Positions 1 to 8,586 of a stretch of DNA of 64,000 nucleotides are shown in pieces. Origin of the DNA: Glaciecola sp. (GTDB lineage: Bacteria; Pseudomonadota; Gammaproteobacteria; Enterobacterales; Alteromonadaceae); NCBI GenBank assembly GCA_029246415.1, contig JAQWNF010000003.1:1-64000 (forward strand), read 5' to 3'. The notes under the pieces were generated by a model. That model searched no databases and was not told the origin of the DNA. It worked only from the letters and a program-made list of their open reading frames with translations. The position numbers and the translations under genes are program-made. Position 1 is the first letter of the stretch; each line of letters begins with the position of its first letter.

Positions 1-613
1 TGAATGACAAGATGTCAGGATGAAAGCACAATGCCAGCTGTGTTTGGTTAAACGCGATCGAGCAATGAAATAAGCCTTGGTAATGTTTAATAAAACTTGG
101 GCTTGGTTCTGCGGTGGGGAAAAAAATACTGCGAATACTCAAGGGCATTTCAATGATTTGTTGCAGCACATGGAAGGAGAATGATACTGCATATTCACAA
201 AAAGCCGTATTTTGTATGATATTCGGATCGTCATGGTTAAAACTCACCATAAAATTATCTAAATGTTGCTGCTGACTGATACTCAAGCCTGGAATGATAC
301 TTTGCACATAGGTTTGCAGTACGTCTAATAACGCTTGAATGTTGTGACAGGATTCTAATTTAGGGATCAGGGGGCCAAATACCGATATGTCTTGTTGCTG
401 TGCTAAAAGCAGCGCTATGGACTTGCCACGCGGTTGGTTACGTGTATGGGTTAATAATGTCACAAATTGTCTCAGTGGCAGAACTGAGTATTCTTGAGTA
501 ACAACTTTCTGAGATAAGCCAACTGCTTTTAACAATTCAACAGGATCAAGATTATTCTGACGCGTTAACCTTACAAAATGTCGTAAAAAATGATTAGAAA
601 TATAATGCTGCAA
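1..613 (-). CDS. AraC-family regulator, N-terminal part (runs off window edge)
   Basis: An open minus-strand frame runs from a TTG at 613 to the window edge; the ORF track misses it because it is partial. It begins MQHYISNHFLRHFVRL and continues about 204 residues without a stop. An AGGAGGAT Shine-Dalgarno (complement of 621-628) sits seven bases ahead and fixes the start. The sequence looks like the arabinose-binding/dimerisation-type N-terminal domain of OruR/ArgR-like AraC regulators; the C-terminal helix-turn-helix region would lie outside the window. It diverges from the desaturase gene, whose promoter carries four phased half-sites, so it is probably that gene's activator. The family call is by recognition; the ligand is unknown but could be a fatty acid or membrane signal. 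Confidence 0.75.
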   Translation of the reverse strand, partial: MQHYISNHFLRHFVRLTRQNNLDPVELLKAVGLSQKVVTQEYSVLPLRQFVTLLTHTRNQPRGKSIALLLAQQQDISVFGPLIPKLESCHNIQALLDVLQTYVQSIIPGLSISQQQHLDNFMVSFNHDDPNIIQNTAFCEYAVSFSFHVLQQIIEMPLSIRSIFFPTAEPSPSFIKHYQGLFHCSIAFNQTQLALCFHPDILSF

Positions 614-636
614 AGTTACTATCCTCCTATTTTTTT

Positions 637-682
637 CCCTAGGATTTTCATGACCTGTTAATAGGTCTTAAAAATCCTAGGG
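637..682. promoter_or_regulatory. Long inverted repeat in the AraC gene leader
   Basis: CCCTAGGATTTT (637-648) and AAAATCCTAGGG (671-682) are perfect 12-bp arms. Pairing continues inward with ACCT/AGGT (653-656, 663-666), leaving a GTTAAT loop and two mismatched pairs. It starts nine bases upstream of the AraC gene's Shine-Dalgarno. It could be an autoregulatory operator, an attenuating hairpin in the leader, or a terminator-like barrier. No U-run follows on either side, which argues against an intrinsic terminator. Confidence 0.6.
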
Positions 683-729
683 GTAAGATACACCATGTAT
701 GCTAGTGTAGACATAAAACGATCCATGTT

Positions 730-807
730 GACGTAATAAATCAATAATATGTCATAATAAATCAATTATATGTCGTGAAAAGTCAACCAAAGGTCGTCAT
801 AAGTCAA
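730..807 (+). promoter_or_regulatory. Four 15-bp half-sites at exact 21-bp period
   Basis: Repeats start at 730 (GACGTAATAAATCAA), 751 (GTCATAATAAATCAA), 772 (GTCGTGAAAAGTCAA) and 793 (GTCGTCATAAGTCAA). The consensus is about GTCRTNATAARTCAA. The start-to-start spacing is exactly 21 bp, two helical turns, so all copies face the same side of the DNA. The last copy covers the -35 position of the candidate desaturase promoter. This is the architecture of a class II AraC-family activator bound as an array; the divergent AraC gene is the obvious candidate. Confidence 0.8.
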
Positions 808-827
808 ATTAAATACTGTTAAATGCT

Positions 828-833
828 TATAAT
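828..833 (+). promoter_or_regulatory. -10 element of desaturase promoter
   Basis: TATAAT lies 45 bases upstream of the desaturase start codon. No recognisable -35 is found 17 bp upstream (805-810 reads CAAATT); half-site four occupies that position instead. This suggests activator-dependent transcription. Confidence 0.5.
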
Positions 834-878
834 TTTATCAAATAGACAAACTAAATTACGCAATTTACAGGTAATTAT

Positions 879-1988
879 ATGAACTTATTTACTTACAAAC
901 CAAGCATACTAAGCAATAAACAGTATCTATTAGAACATTGGCTGCGTTATGACTGGGTAACCCTAGCAATGTTTGGTGCAGGCATGGTCGGTTATTGCTT
1001 GTTACTTGCAAGTGTCATCTTCAATATTTTGCCACCCTTAATCAATATTATGCTGAGTATCAGCTTAGTGTACATCGCATTTACTGTCTTACATGAATCT
1101 GTGCATGACAATCTATTTGCCGGTGATACACAACGTCAATGGCTTAACGATAGCATTGGTTGGGTTGCAGCTATTCCTTTTGTGATTATCCCTAGTGCAC
1201 TATTCAAAACACTGCATTTACAGCATCATGCATTTTTGAATGAGCCTGAACGCGATCCTGATTATTTTTGTCATGCCCGACATCCACTCCTCGCCTTAGG
1301 CAAATGCACCATTTTAAATTTTCATTATTTAGTCTGGTACACACGTTTGCTCTATAAGGAGCAATTAGCGATTACTAATATCCTCTCATCTAGCCTGTAT
1401 TTTTGTGTGTGGGCGCTCATTATTGGCGCGTGCGTTAGATTTGAATGGTTAAGCGAATTAGCGCTATACGTGCTGTTACCAGCATGGATAACGAGTATTA
1501 TATTGGCCTGGGTATTTGATCATATTGTGCATCAACCGCACACAGAGCAAGATAGTTATAATGGCACCAATGCGTATTATTTTATCGGAGCAAAATGGCT
1601 GACTTTAGGCCAAAATAGCCATGTGGTTCATCATGTTAATCCACGTATTGCTTGGCATCGCTATGATCAGCATTTACGTGATATTCAACAAACACATACA
1701 CAACAAATACAATCTCAGCTAGAGCAAGAAACCATATTGGAGTCGGCATTAAGACACAATATTGCGTTGCCCCACCTATGTAAAAAAGGCGTTTGTGGTC
1801 AATGTAAAATTAAAATAGAAGTAGGGGAGTATCAACTGTTAGGGCAGTATGAAGGGGTAAAAAATAGAGCAATAACACCGACAGAACAAGCACAAGGATA
1901 TGTACTTGCCTGTCAGTCAGTCGCTAATCCAAAGGGTAAAGATGAAATTAACACATGGTTAAGTCAACGTTATCCATCAGACCAGTAA
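879..1988 (+). CDS. Membrane fatty acid desaturase-like enzyme fused to a 2Fe-2S ferredoxin domain
   Basis: 369 residues. The first ~265 form a desaturase-type di-iron membrane protein with hydrophobic segments at about 30-70, 95-110 and 165-215, and three histidine boxes: HESVH (72-76), HLQHH (113-117) and HVVHH (248-252). The last ~80 residues are a plant-type ferredoxin with Cys301, Cys306, Cys309 and Cys345. Such enzymes insert double bonds or hydroxyls into acyl or carotenoid chains at the inner membrane; the fused ferredoxin would supply electrons directly. An AGG ribosome site precedes the ATG. It diverges from the AraC gene and is probably activated by it. The exact substrate cannot be read from the sequence; a related hydroxylase is possible. 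Confidence 0.8.
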   Translation: MNLFTYKPSILSNKQYLLEHWLRYDWVTLAMFGAGMVGYCLLLASVIFNILPPLINIMLSISLVYIAFTVLHESVHDNLFAGDTQRQWLNDSIGWVAAIPFVIIPSALFKTLHLQHHAFLNEPERDPDYFCHARHPLLALGKCTILNFHYLVWYTRLLYKEQLAITNILSSSLYFCVWALIIGACVRFEWLSELALYVLLPAWITSIILAWVFDHIVHQPHTEQDSYNGTNAYYFIGAKWLTLGQNSHVVHHVNPRIAWHRYDQHLRDIQQTHTQQIQSQLEQETILESALRHNIALPHLCKKGVCGQCKIKIEVGEYQLLGQYEGVKNRAITPTEQAQGYVLACQSVANPKGKDEINTWLSQRYPSDQ

Positions 1989-1993
1989 GACGG

Positions 1994-3337
1994 CTAGATT
2001 AGGCCGAGTTTTTTTTCAAGGTAGTGGATGTTAGTCCCACCCGCGAAGAAATTCTCATCAGCCATAATGGCTTTTTGTAATGGAATGTTAGTTTTAATTC
2101 CATCAATGACAAGCTCATCTAGTGCATGACGCATTCGAGTGATCGCTTCATCACGACTTTCACCGTAAGTAATCAATTTACCAATCATCGAGTCATAAAA
2201 CGGCGGTACCGAGTAACCAGAATAAATATGAGATTCCCAACGAATACCTAAACCACCTGGAGCATGAAACATGTTGATTTTGCCTGGACTAGGCATAAAC
2301 GTGTCAGGATCTTCAGCGTTGATACGACATTCAATCGAGTGGCCTTTGATTTTTATTTGAGATTGATCTAGCGATAGTGGCTGACCAGCAGCAACACGTA
2401 ATTGTTCTTTAATCAAATCCACACCAGTGATCATTTCTGATACTGGATGTTCTACTTGAATACGTGTGTTCATTTCGATGAAATAGAACTCGCCGTTTTC
2501 ATATAAAAACTCAAATGTACCCGCACCGCGATAGCCAATTTCTAGACAAGCTTTACGGCAACGCTCACCGATTTTTTCACGCATTTGGTCTGATACACCT
2601 GGTGCAGGTGCTTCTTCGACGACTTTTTGGTGACGACGTTGCATTGAACAATCGCGTTCACCTAAATGGATCGCACCACCTTGACCGTCAGCTAATACTT
2701 GGATCTCAACGTGACGTGGGTTTTCTAGGAATTTTTCCATGTAAACTACGTCATTGTTAAATGCTGCACCGGCTTCAGCTTTAGTCATTTCAATGGATTG
2801 TTCTAACTCGGCTTCACTACGAACGACACGCATACCACGACCACCACCGCCACCAGAGGCTTTGACAATGATTGGATAACCGATACGTTTAGCGATAGCT
2901 TTATTGCGGTCAGTATCTCCAGTCAATGGGCCATCAGAGCCTGGTACACAAGGTACGCCGGCACTTTTCATCGCATTAATCGCAGAAACCTTATCACCCA
3001 TAAGGTTAATAGTTTCAGCTTTAGGGCCGATAAAAACAAAACCGCTTTTTTCAACCGCTTCTGCAAATTCAGCACTTTCGGCTAAGAATCCGTATCCAGG
3101 GTGGATCGCCACTGAGTTGGTGACTTCTGCCGCAGCAATAATACGCGGGATATTTAAATAACTTTCTTTGGCTGAAGCATTACCAATACAGATAGATTCA
3201 TCTGCAAGTAAAACGTGCTTGAGCTGTGCGTCAGCAGTAGAATGTACGGCGACAGTTTTGATACCAAGTTCTTTACACGCACGTAAGATGCGTAATGCAA
3301 TCTCGCCGCGGTTGGCAATTAAGACTTTATCTAACAT
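1994..3337 (-). CDS. accC: Acetyl-CoA carboxylase, biotin carboxylase subunit
   Basis: 447 residues, the usual length for AccC. It performs the ATP-dependent carboxylation of biotin on AccB, the first half-reaction of malonyl-CoA formation for fatty acid synthesis. Visible hallmarks are the N-terminal [12 protein letters not shown] motif, the glycine-rich ATP-grasp loop [11 protein letters not shown] near residue 160, and the catalytic [12 protein letters not shown] segment near 290. It is the last gene of aroQ-accB-accC, 15 bases after accB. It converges closely with the desaturase gene, with five bases between the stops. Identification is secure. Confidence 0.98.
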   Translation of the reverse strand: MLDKVLIANRGEIALRILRACKELGIKTVAVHSTADAQLKHVLLADESICIGNASAKESYLNIPRIIAAAEVTNSVAIHPGYGFLAESAEFAEAVEKSGFVFIGPKAETINLMGDKVSAINAMKSAGVPCVPGSDGPLTGDTDRNKAIAKRIGYPIIVKASGGGGGRGMRVVRSEAELEQSIEMTKAEAGAAFNNDVVYMEKFLENPRHVEIQVLADGQGGAIHLGERDCSMQRRHQKVVEEAPAPGVSDQMREKIGERCRKACLEIGYRGAGTFEFLYENGEFYFIEMNTRIQVEHPVSEMITGVDLIKEQLRVAAGQPLSLDQSQIKIKGHSIECRINAEDPDTFMPSPGKINMFHAPGGLGIRWESHIYSGYSVPPFYDSMIGKLITYGESRDEAITRMRHALDELVIDGIKTNIPLQKAIMADENFFAGGTNIHYLEKKLGLI

Positions 3338-3352
3338 GTTAGAAATCCCGTA

Positions 3353-3808
3353 TTATTCAATCACAAATAAAGGTTGGTCAAATTCAATAGCATCTTGATT
3401 GTTGACTAAAATCGCTTTTACCACACCGGCTTTATCAGACTCGATTTGGTTCATCATTTTCATTGCTTCAATGATACATAAGGTATCACCGACATTAACT
3501 TGTGAGCCGACTTCAACGAATGGCTTAGCTTCTGGAGATGACGCACGATAAAAACTACCAACCATTGGCGATTTAACGGTGTGACCCGCTGCTGCAGGCG
3601 CAGCTTCGGCTGCAGGAGCAGGAGCTGCGGCAGCTACTGGATCAGCTGGCGCGGCAAATTGAGCAGGTTGTTGTGCATAAACAGGTGCAATCGGAGCAAC
3701 ACCACCACGGTGGATTCGTACTGATTCTTCACCTTCAGTGATTTCTAATTCTGCAATACCAGATTCTTCGACAAGCTCGATGAGTTTTTTAATTTTTCTA
3801 ATGTCCAT
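3353..3808 (-). CDS. accB: Acetyl-CoA carboxylase biotin carboxyl carrier protein
   Basis: 151 residues. It carries the biotin that shuttles CO2 between biotin carboxylase and carboxyltransferase. The N-terminus [20 protein letters not shown] is typical, followed by an Ala/Pro-rich flexible linker (about residues 40-72) and a C-terminal biotinyl domain with the EAMKMMN biotinylation motif, modified at the lysine between the methionines. It lies six bases downstream of aroQ and 15 upstream of accC, so cotranscription is clear. AccB is known to autoregulate its operon in enteric bacteria; nothing here shows that directly. Confidence 0.98.
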   Translation of the reverse strand: MDIRKIKKLIELVEESGIAELEITEGEESVRIHRGGVAPIAPVYAQQPAQFAAPADPVAAAAPAPAAEAAPAAAGHTVKSPMVGSFYRASSPEAKPFVEVGSQVNVGDTLCIIEAMKMMNQIESDKAGVVKAILVNNQDAIEFDQPLFVIE

Positions 3809-3814
3809 GACGTT

Positions 3815-4264
3815 CTACCTGTTTTTCTGTTGATGACTAAATTGATGATCGGCACTGTTAATAGCTAATTGATAGCCATAAGTACCACAACCGACGATAA
3901 CCCCGGAGGCCACATCGGATAAATAAGAATGTTGGCGAAAATCTTCGCGGGCATGCACGTTTGAGATATGGACTTCAATAAATGGGATTTTCACACCTAA
4001 TAAAGCATCGCGTATAGCAACACTCGTATGAGTAAACGCTGCTGGATTGATGATGATATAATCCACAGAGTTCATTGCATTATGTATAGCATTGATGAGT
4101 TCATGTTCAGCGTTAGACTGAATATGACTAATAGTATGACCAAGTTGCTTGGCATAAAGCCCGCAATAGGTCATCACGTCTTCTAAAGTTTGCGAGCCGT
4201 ATAAGCCGGGTTCGCGTTTACCTAGAAGATTTAGGTTTGGTCCATTTAGGATGAGAATATTCAC
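3815..4264 (-). CDS. aroQ: 3-dehydroquinate dehydratase, type II
   Basis: 149 residues, normal for the dodecameric type II enzyme that converts 3-dehydroquinate to 3-dehydroshikimate in the shikimate pathway. Seen in the sequence: [18 protein letters not shown] at the N-terminus with the catalytic Arg and Tyr, [17 protein letters not shown] near 72-88, and [17 protein letters not shown] near 98-114 with the catalytic His. It starts at GTG with AAGGAT upstream. It is first in the aroQ-accB-accC operon, a common gammaproteobacterial arrangement. An inverted repeat lies directly ahead of its ribosome site. Confidence 0.97.
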   Translation of the reverse strand: MNILILNGPNLNLLGKREPGLYGSQTLEDVMTYCGLYAKQLGHTISHIQSNAEHELINAIHNAMNSVDYIIINPAAFTHTSVAIRDALLGVKIPFIEVHISNVHAREDFRQHSYLSDVASGVIVGCGTYGYQLAINSADHQFSHQQKNR

Positions 4265-4273
4265 GATAATCCT

Positions 4274-4302
4274 TATATCTTGTGTTTAACGTGCAAGATA
4301 TA
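4274..4302 (-). promoter_or_regulatory. Inverted repeat in the aroQ leader
   Basis: TATATCTTG (4274-4282) and CAAGATATA (4294-4302) are perfect 9-bp arms around an 11-base spacer. The element ends one or two bases before the AAGGAT ribosome site of aroQ. It could be an operator or an RNA hairpin affecting translation of the aroQ-accBC transcript. There is no poly-U run, so it is not an ordinary terminator. Confidence 0.4.
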
Positions 4303-4369
4303 TCGGATTATAGTGATTTTTTTTGATTACGCAGTAAATTACTGGTCTTATCAGGTGGATTTTTATAAA

Positions 4370-4930
4370 TTAACTATTTTTTGCCGACGTTTGAGTCTGT
4401 TTAACGGTTATTTGTACTTTATATGGGTCAGTTTGTACAATTAGCATATCGACATCAACCGGTGTGTTGAAATATTCGGCACCGCCTTGAATTAATCCTG
4501 CTGCTAATGTCTCTAATTGACGCGGTGATTGATACAGCATTTGAATCATGCCAGGGCCTTCACTCAATATACTAAAGGTCGGCAATGTCGCATTGGGGTA
4601 TAACTTTAGCACTTCGACGTGAATATTCGAATCGAGTTGTGCAAGTAGTTCAAATAATGATGCGTCTGCTGAAACAATATGCTTGTGACCTTCCATTAAT
4701 TTCGGAAACAGATATTTGCCAAACGAAAATATCAAATCATTTGGGGCAATATCCGTTTTTTGTGACAATAATGTCACTATCTCAACGACATCTTCTAGTG
4801 GATAGTGGCCCACAGAAGTAAATACGCCATCAGATGATAACTTGGCTTCTTGTAAAATCTCGTCGGCCATTTCATATGAAACTGTCGTTTCAATCATTTC
4901 AACCAGATTAGTAAAAATTATCCCTAACAT
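4370..4930 (-). CDS. H-NOX (haem-nitric oxide/oxygen binding) sensor protein
   Basis: 186 residues, the size of a stand-alone H-NOX domain. The protein binds haem b and senses NO (or O2), then modulates a partner kinase, cyclase or chemotaxis protein. It starts MLGIIFTNLVEMIE. The proximal haem ligand is most likely His104 in NIHVEVLKLYPNA, and the haem-propionate YxSxR motif is present as YQSPR (133-137). No signal peptide or membrane segment is visible, so it is cytosolic. Its usual partner is not intact next door: the two neighbouring signalling genes both look truncated. The family call is strong; ligand preference was not determined (no clear distal Tyr was assigned). Confidence 0.88.
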   Translation of the reverse strand: MLGIIFTNLVEMIETTVSYEMADEILQEAKLSSDGVFTSVGHYPLEDVVEIVTLLSQKTDIAPNDLIFSFGKYLFPKLMEGHKHIVSADASLFELLAQLDSNIHVEVLKLYPNATLPTFSILSEGPGMIQMLYQSPRQLETLAAGLIQGGAEYFNTPVDVDMLIVQTDPYKVQITVKQTQTSAKNS

Positions 4931-5006
4931 ATGTACCCTTAATTACGATTGCTATGTTTTATTCTATACAGGATTTTATCGACTATACTGAGATTAAGTT
5001 TAATTT

Positions 5007-5363
5007 TTGCAATCTATTTTACATCGCTTAGAACTGAGTATTGATGAGCAATTAATTTCGGATATTGATTTATTGATGAACCAAATCATCGGGTTTGCTC
5101 AATCACCCAATAATCTAATGTTAGTCGCCACTCCTACTTCATCTAGTATGCTCGCTTACCAACAAGTTGAAAAATTAACTGCAGAAGTAGAACAAGATGT
5201 ATTAAATGAAACCATAGAAGTCATTGGGATTGTGTTAGAGCAAGATATTATTATTGCGATCATTGCTGATGATAGAGCGGTGAGTTACTCAGTGCAAAAA
5301 TTACTCGAAAGTTTTAATTTTAGGGCACAGGTATTTAATAGTATTGACGAGTTTCTTGTGTGA
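5007..5363 (+). pseudogene. Truncated response-regulator-like protein
   Basis: 118 residues from a TTG. The first ~80 residues are not recognised. The end, IIAIIADDRAVSYSVQKLLE followed by NFRAQVFNSIDEFLV, closely resembles the first ~38 residues of a FixJ-type receiver domain (acidic pair, then the 'F-S-x-E-F-L' stretch) and stops there, before the phosphorylatable Asp. It converges with the next gene and overlaps it by 29 bases. I infer that a deletion removed the rest. It could instead be a real small protein with a chance similarity. Confidence 0.5.
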
Positions 5364-5826
5364 TCCGTGAAATTTGCACATATTCTAGGCTATTTTCTGA
5401 AAGGTTGCGTATAACTAAGTCATGCTGTTGGGAAATGAGTTTTTGCAGTGCAACAAAGTTAGTGCTGATTAAGTCCACAGCGTCTGTTTGTGAACTATTA
5501 ATATCGTCTAAACTAACTTCACACTCTCTGATCATGTTATTGATTTCTGTCGCTAATAAGTTCGAAAGTGATTGTTGTTCTTCCTTGCGTTTAACGAGCT
5601 TAGCCTCAAACCCTTTACTAAATCGTTGTAATTCAGAGATGAGATAAAATGACATCAAAATAGAGGTAATAGTAATGACGAGTATCGGCGCTTGGTAGCT
5701 GGAAAAAAATCCAACCACGACTGATGTTAACGTGACGGCTAAAGATAGGTAGATATATTTAAATTGCAGGCCCATGCGCTTTATGCGTTCCTTGTCCAAA
5801 GAGTGATCATCTACTACTATTAGCAT
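5335..5826 (-). pseudogene. Truncated methyl-accepting-chemotaxis-like membrane protein
   Basis: 163 residues. Two adjacent hydrophobic segments (about 25-42 and 47-63) are followed by a charged, probably coiled-coil cytoplasmic part including SLDDINSSQTDAVDLIST and ALQKLISQQHDLV, which resembles the entry to a chemotaxis signalling domain. The conserved hairpin tip (the E-A-A-R-A-G-E region) is absent; the frame ends with TQETRQYY inside the convergent receiver remnant. I read it as a 3'-deleted transducer. A small intact membrane protein of unknown role is the alternative. Confidence 0.45.
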
Positions 5827-5946
5827 ATATTCAGGTCCTAAGATAAACGCGAATACATAGCTGCGTAATATTATATAAAGCGAGGCGCTGGCCTAACTGT
5901 AAATATTATAGTGTAGTTGCCTTTGGCTGATTTTGCGCAAAGGTAA

Positions 5947-7812
5947 TTAATTACTCTTATCGGAAAAAATTCCATTTACATGAGTAGCAAATTTAGCTGC
6001 AGGTAACATTCCTGTAATGCGAGCTTTAGTTAATTCATTTCCTTGTGTGTCAAAAAATAAAATCGTAGGCAGGCCTGTGACGTCAAACTCATTTTGAAAT
6101 TCTAAGTTAGTTGGCGTGTTATCAGTCATGTCTATTTGCATCCATACAGTATTAGCCAGCGCGGATTGCACAGCGCTGTCCGGAAAAACGTATTTTTCAA
6201 ATTCTTTACATGCCACACACCAATCTGCATATAAATCAACCATGACACTTTTACCAACAGCATTGGCTTGGGCAATTTTGGCAGCTAAGTCACCTAAGTC
6301 TTTGACTATAATAAATTTAGGGTGATCTTTGGCATTTAAAGGCGTGCGAGCTTGTCCATTTTCGAGCTGCGTAGGCCCAGCTGTTGTGGATAATGGTGAT
6401 GGCGCGACAGCTTGGTAGCCATACGCAAATGATAATAAGATTCCTGTTATGATCACTGCATTGCGCATGCCTTTGGCAAATGTCGTTTCAGTGGCTTGGT
6501 TTAATGTGAAATAATACACAAACAATGCAAGACCAACTCCGGCCCATAATAAATCCGTTAACGGGTGAACTATGATGCGCTCGACAAATAAGATGGCAAC
6601 CGTGAGCATCATAAAGCCAAAGGTGACCTTGACGATATTCATCCAGTTACCTGCTTTAGGCAGTAGTTTTCCACCGGTCATACCAAAGATAATCAACGGT
6701 ATCCCCATACCTAAACTAAGCGCATACAATGCGGAGAAACCCAGTAATAAATCCCCACTTTGGGCAATAAACAGCAAAATACCGGTTAACGGAGCAGTCG
6801 TACAAGGGGAGGCAACTAAACCAGATATCACTCCCATTACGAATACGCCGACAAGATTGCCGCTACGCTGTTGGTTAGCAATACCATTGAGTTTGGCTTG
6901 CCAAGCGGAGGGAAGCTGGATCTCGAATCCTCCAAATAATGCCGCTGCAAGGATCACAAACAACCCAATAAAAATGCTCAGTAATAACGGAGATTGCAAT
7001 GCGGCTTGAAACTGGACACCTGCTGAAGCGACCACGAGTCCTAATATTGAATAAGTGATCGCCATACCTTGGACATAAACAAACGATAAAACAAATGCAC
7101 GTGATAACGACATATTTGTGCCTTGTCCGATCACCAAACCGGATAAAATCGGATACATAGGAAAGACGCAAGGGGTAAATGCTAAGGCGATACCAACTAA
7201 CAAGAACAATGCTAATTTGTAGCCAAGATTGCCGTCGGCTAATAAAATATCGAGTAGTTTGTATTGCTCTGATGCCGATGCAGATCCTGATGCCGTTGAC
7301 TCCTTGGTCACATCGGTTGTTGTAGCTGTACTGGCGATAACCTCGGATAAATAAATCACTTTCGTGGTTGGCGGGTAGCACAAGCCTGCTTCAGCGCAAC
7401 CTTGAAAACGTATTTTCACTACGCCATCGGAAATGGATTCAATAATCGGGTAGGTTACATCAACCGTATCAAAAAACACATCGGAGATACCAAAGAATTC
7501 ATCTTCTATTTGTGTAGGCGCAGGACTGTAATTCGGTTCGCCGATAGTGGCGTTTTTAGTGACGGTCTTAAATTGTTTTTTGTATAAATAATAGCCATCT
7601 GCAATAGCCCAATTCACGCTTAATTGATCATTTTTTTGTGAATAATCCATCACAAACGCATCATCGACCTTGAGAAATTGAGGTTCGTCATCAAATATAG
7701 AAGATAAAGGCTGAGTTTGTGCGCTAACCATTGTAGATAAAATCAGGCATGCGATACTGAACAGAGTAATCAAAGAAGTATGTAAAGCACGGCTATAAGG
7801 TGTGTTAGGCAT
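5947..7812 (-). CDS. dsbD: Thiol:disulfide interchange protein DsbD
   Basis: 621 residues, near the E. coli length. It moves electrons from cytoplasmic thioredoxin across the inner membrane to periplasmic DsbC/DsbG and cytochrome c maturation proteins. An N-terminal signal peptide ends around VSAQTQP. The periplasmic alpha domain has the Cys pair in FQGCAEAGLCYPP. The membrane domain (about 190-470) has the paired cysteines in AFTPCVFPMYP and ASPCTTAPLTG. The C-terminal thioredoxin-like domain has the WCVAC motif. It is monocistronic, diverges from fxsA across 143 bases and is not linked to a cutA gene here. Confidence 0.96.
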   Translation of the reverse strand: MPNTPYSRALHTSLITLFSIACLILSTMVSAQTQPLSSIFDDEPQFLKVDDAFVMDYSQKNDQLSVNWAIADGYYLYKKQFKTVTKNATIGEPNYSPAPTQIEDEFFGISDVFFDTVDVTYPIIESISDGVVKIRFQGCAEAGLCYPPTTKVIYLSEVIASTATTTDVTKESTASGSASASEQYKLLDILLADGNLGYKLALFLLVGIALAFTPCVFPMYPILSGLVIGQGTNMSLSRAFVLSFVYVQGMAITYSILGLVVASAGVQFQAALQSPLLLSIFIGLFVILAAALFGGFEIQLPSAWQAKLNGIANQQRSGNLVGVFVMGVISGLVASPCTTAPLTGILLFIAQSGDLLLGFSALYALSLGMGIPLIIFGMTGGKLLPKAGNWMNIVKVTFGFMMLTVAILFVERIIVHPLTDLLWAGVGLALFVYYFTLNQATETTFAKGMRNAVIITGILLSFAYGYQAVAPSPLSTTAGPTQLENGQARTPLNAKDHPKFIIVKDLGDLAAKIAQANAVGKSVMVDLYADWCVACKEFEKYVFPDSAVQSALANTVWMQIDMTDNTPTNLEFQNEFDVTGLPTILFFDTQGNELTKARITGMLPAAKFATHVNGIFSDKSN

Positions 7813-7955
7813 AATATTGGTTTATTCTCAGGTTAAAAAAGGTGGATAAAACTAAAAGACCGTTGAAAGTCTACCTTGCTTTCATATCGGCTTTCAATCA
7901 ATTACAGTAACATAACTTTAGCAAGTGTGGATTAAACGAAACTTAAGGAAGTCTT

Positions 7956-8516
7956 TTGGGTAAATTATTTTTGTTGTTTGTGATCATGCCGATTGCAGAA
8001 ATCGCGGTTCTCATCAATGTAGGCGAAATTATTGGTGGTTGGAATACGGTATTACTGGTTATCTTGTCCGCCATGATTGGGGCGTATTTGGTCAAACGCG
8101 AGGGCGTTTCGACGTTGGCACAAGCTCAGATAAAATTGCAACAAGGGCAAGTACCAGCCGAAGAAATAGGGTCAGGGTTAATGTTATTAGTAGCGGGTGT
8201 ATTACTGGTGACACCGGGTTTCATTACCGATGTATTTGGACTGCTGTTGACCTTGCCATTCACGCGCAAGAAAATTGGTGGAGTGTTGTTTCATGCACTG
8301 AACGGCAAAATGCATGCATCGGCGCATTTTTCTCAGTCAGGATTTAGCCAGTCGGGATTCTCTCATTCAGATTTTGGTCAGACTCATGCGCAAAATGATG
8401 ACATCATTGATGGTGAGTTTCGTGAAACTGCTTCGGAGGATACGGTACAAATATCCAAAATACCGACGGAGCGAAGTGAGGACGATCAGCCTACTAACCC
8501 CAAAAATGACAAATAG
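7956..8516 (+). CDS. fxsA: FxsA-family membrane protein
   Basis: 186 residues from a TTG with AAGGAA about five bases upstream. Four hydrophobic segments lie in the first ~105 residues (LFLLFVIMPIAEIAVLINVG, then NTVLLVILSAMIGAYLV, and later LMLLVAGVLLVTPGFITD with VFGLLLTLPFTR). The tail is cytoplasmic, polar and repetitive (FSQSGFSQSGFSHSDFGQ). In E. coli FxsA overproduction relieves F-plasmid exclusion of phage T7; its normal role is not established. fxsA often sits just upstream of groESL; here a secreted amidohydrolase intervenes. Confidence 0.9.
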   Translation: MGKLFLLFVIMPIAEIAVLINVGEIIGGWNTVLLVILSAMIGAYLVKREGVSTLAQAQIKLQQGQVPAEEIGSGLMLLVAGVLLVTPGFITDVFGLLLTLPFTRKKIGGVLFHALNGKMHASAHFSQSGFSQSGFSHSDFGQTHAQNDDIIDGEFRETASEDTVQISKIPTERSEDDQPTNPKNDK

Positions 8517-8586
8517 TTGCATTGTAGCCTGAAATTGATAGTCTGAGCATCAATGGATGTTAACTATAAATATAAAGAGGCTTATT

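Noticed and set aside
6875-7381. 168-residue ORF inside dsbD
   Set aside because: Same strand, different frame from an intact dsbD; composition has no protein-like features.
7862-7888. TTGAAA followed by CATATC upstream of fxsA as a sigma-32 promoter
   Set aside because: The -10 lacks the CCCC run and the match is weak, so it was not listed, although fxsA near groESL makes heat-shock control conceivable.
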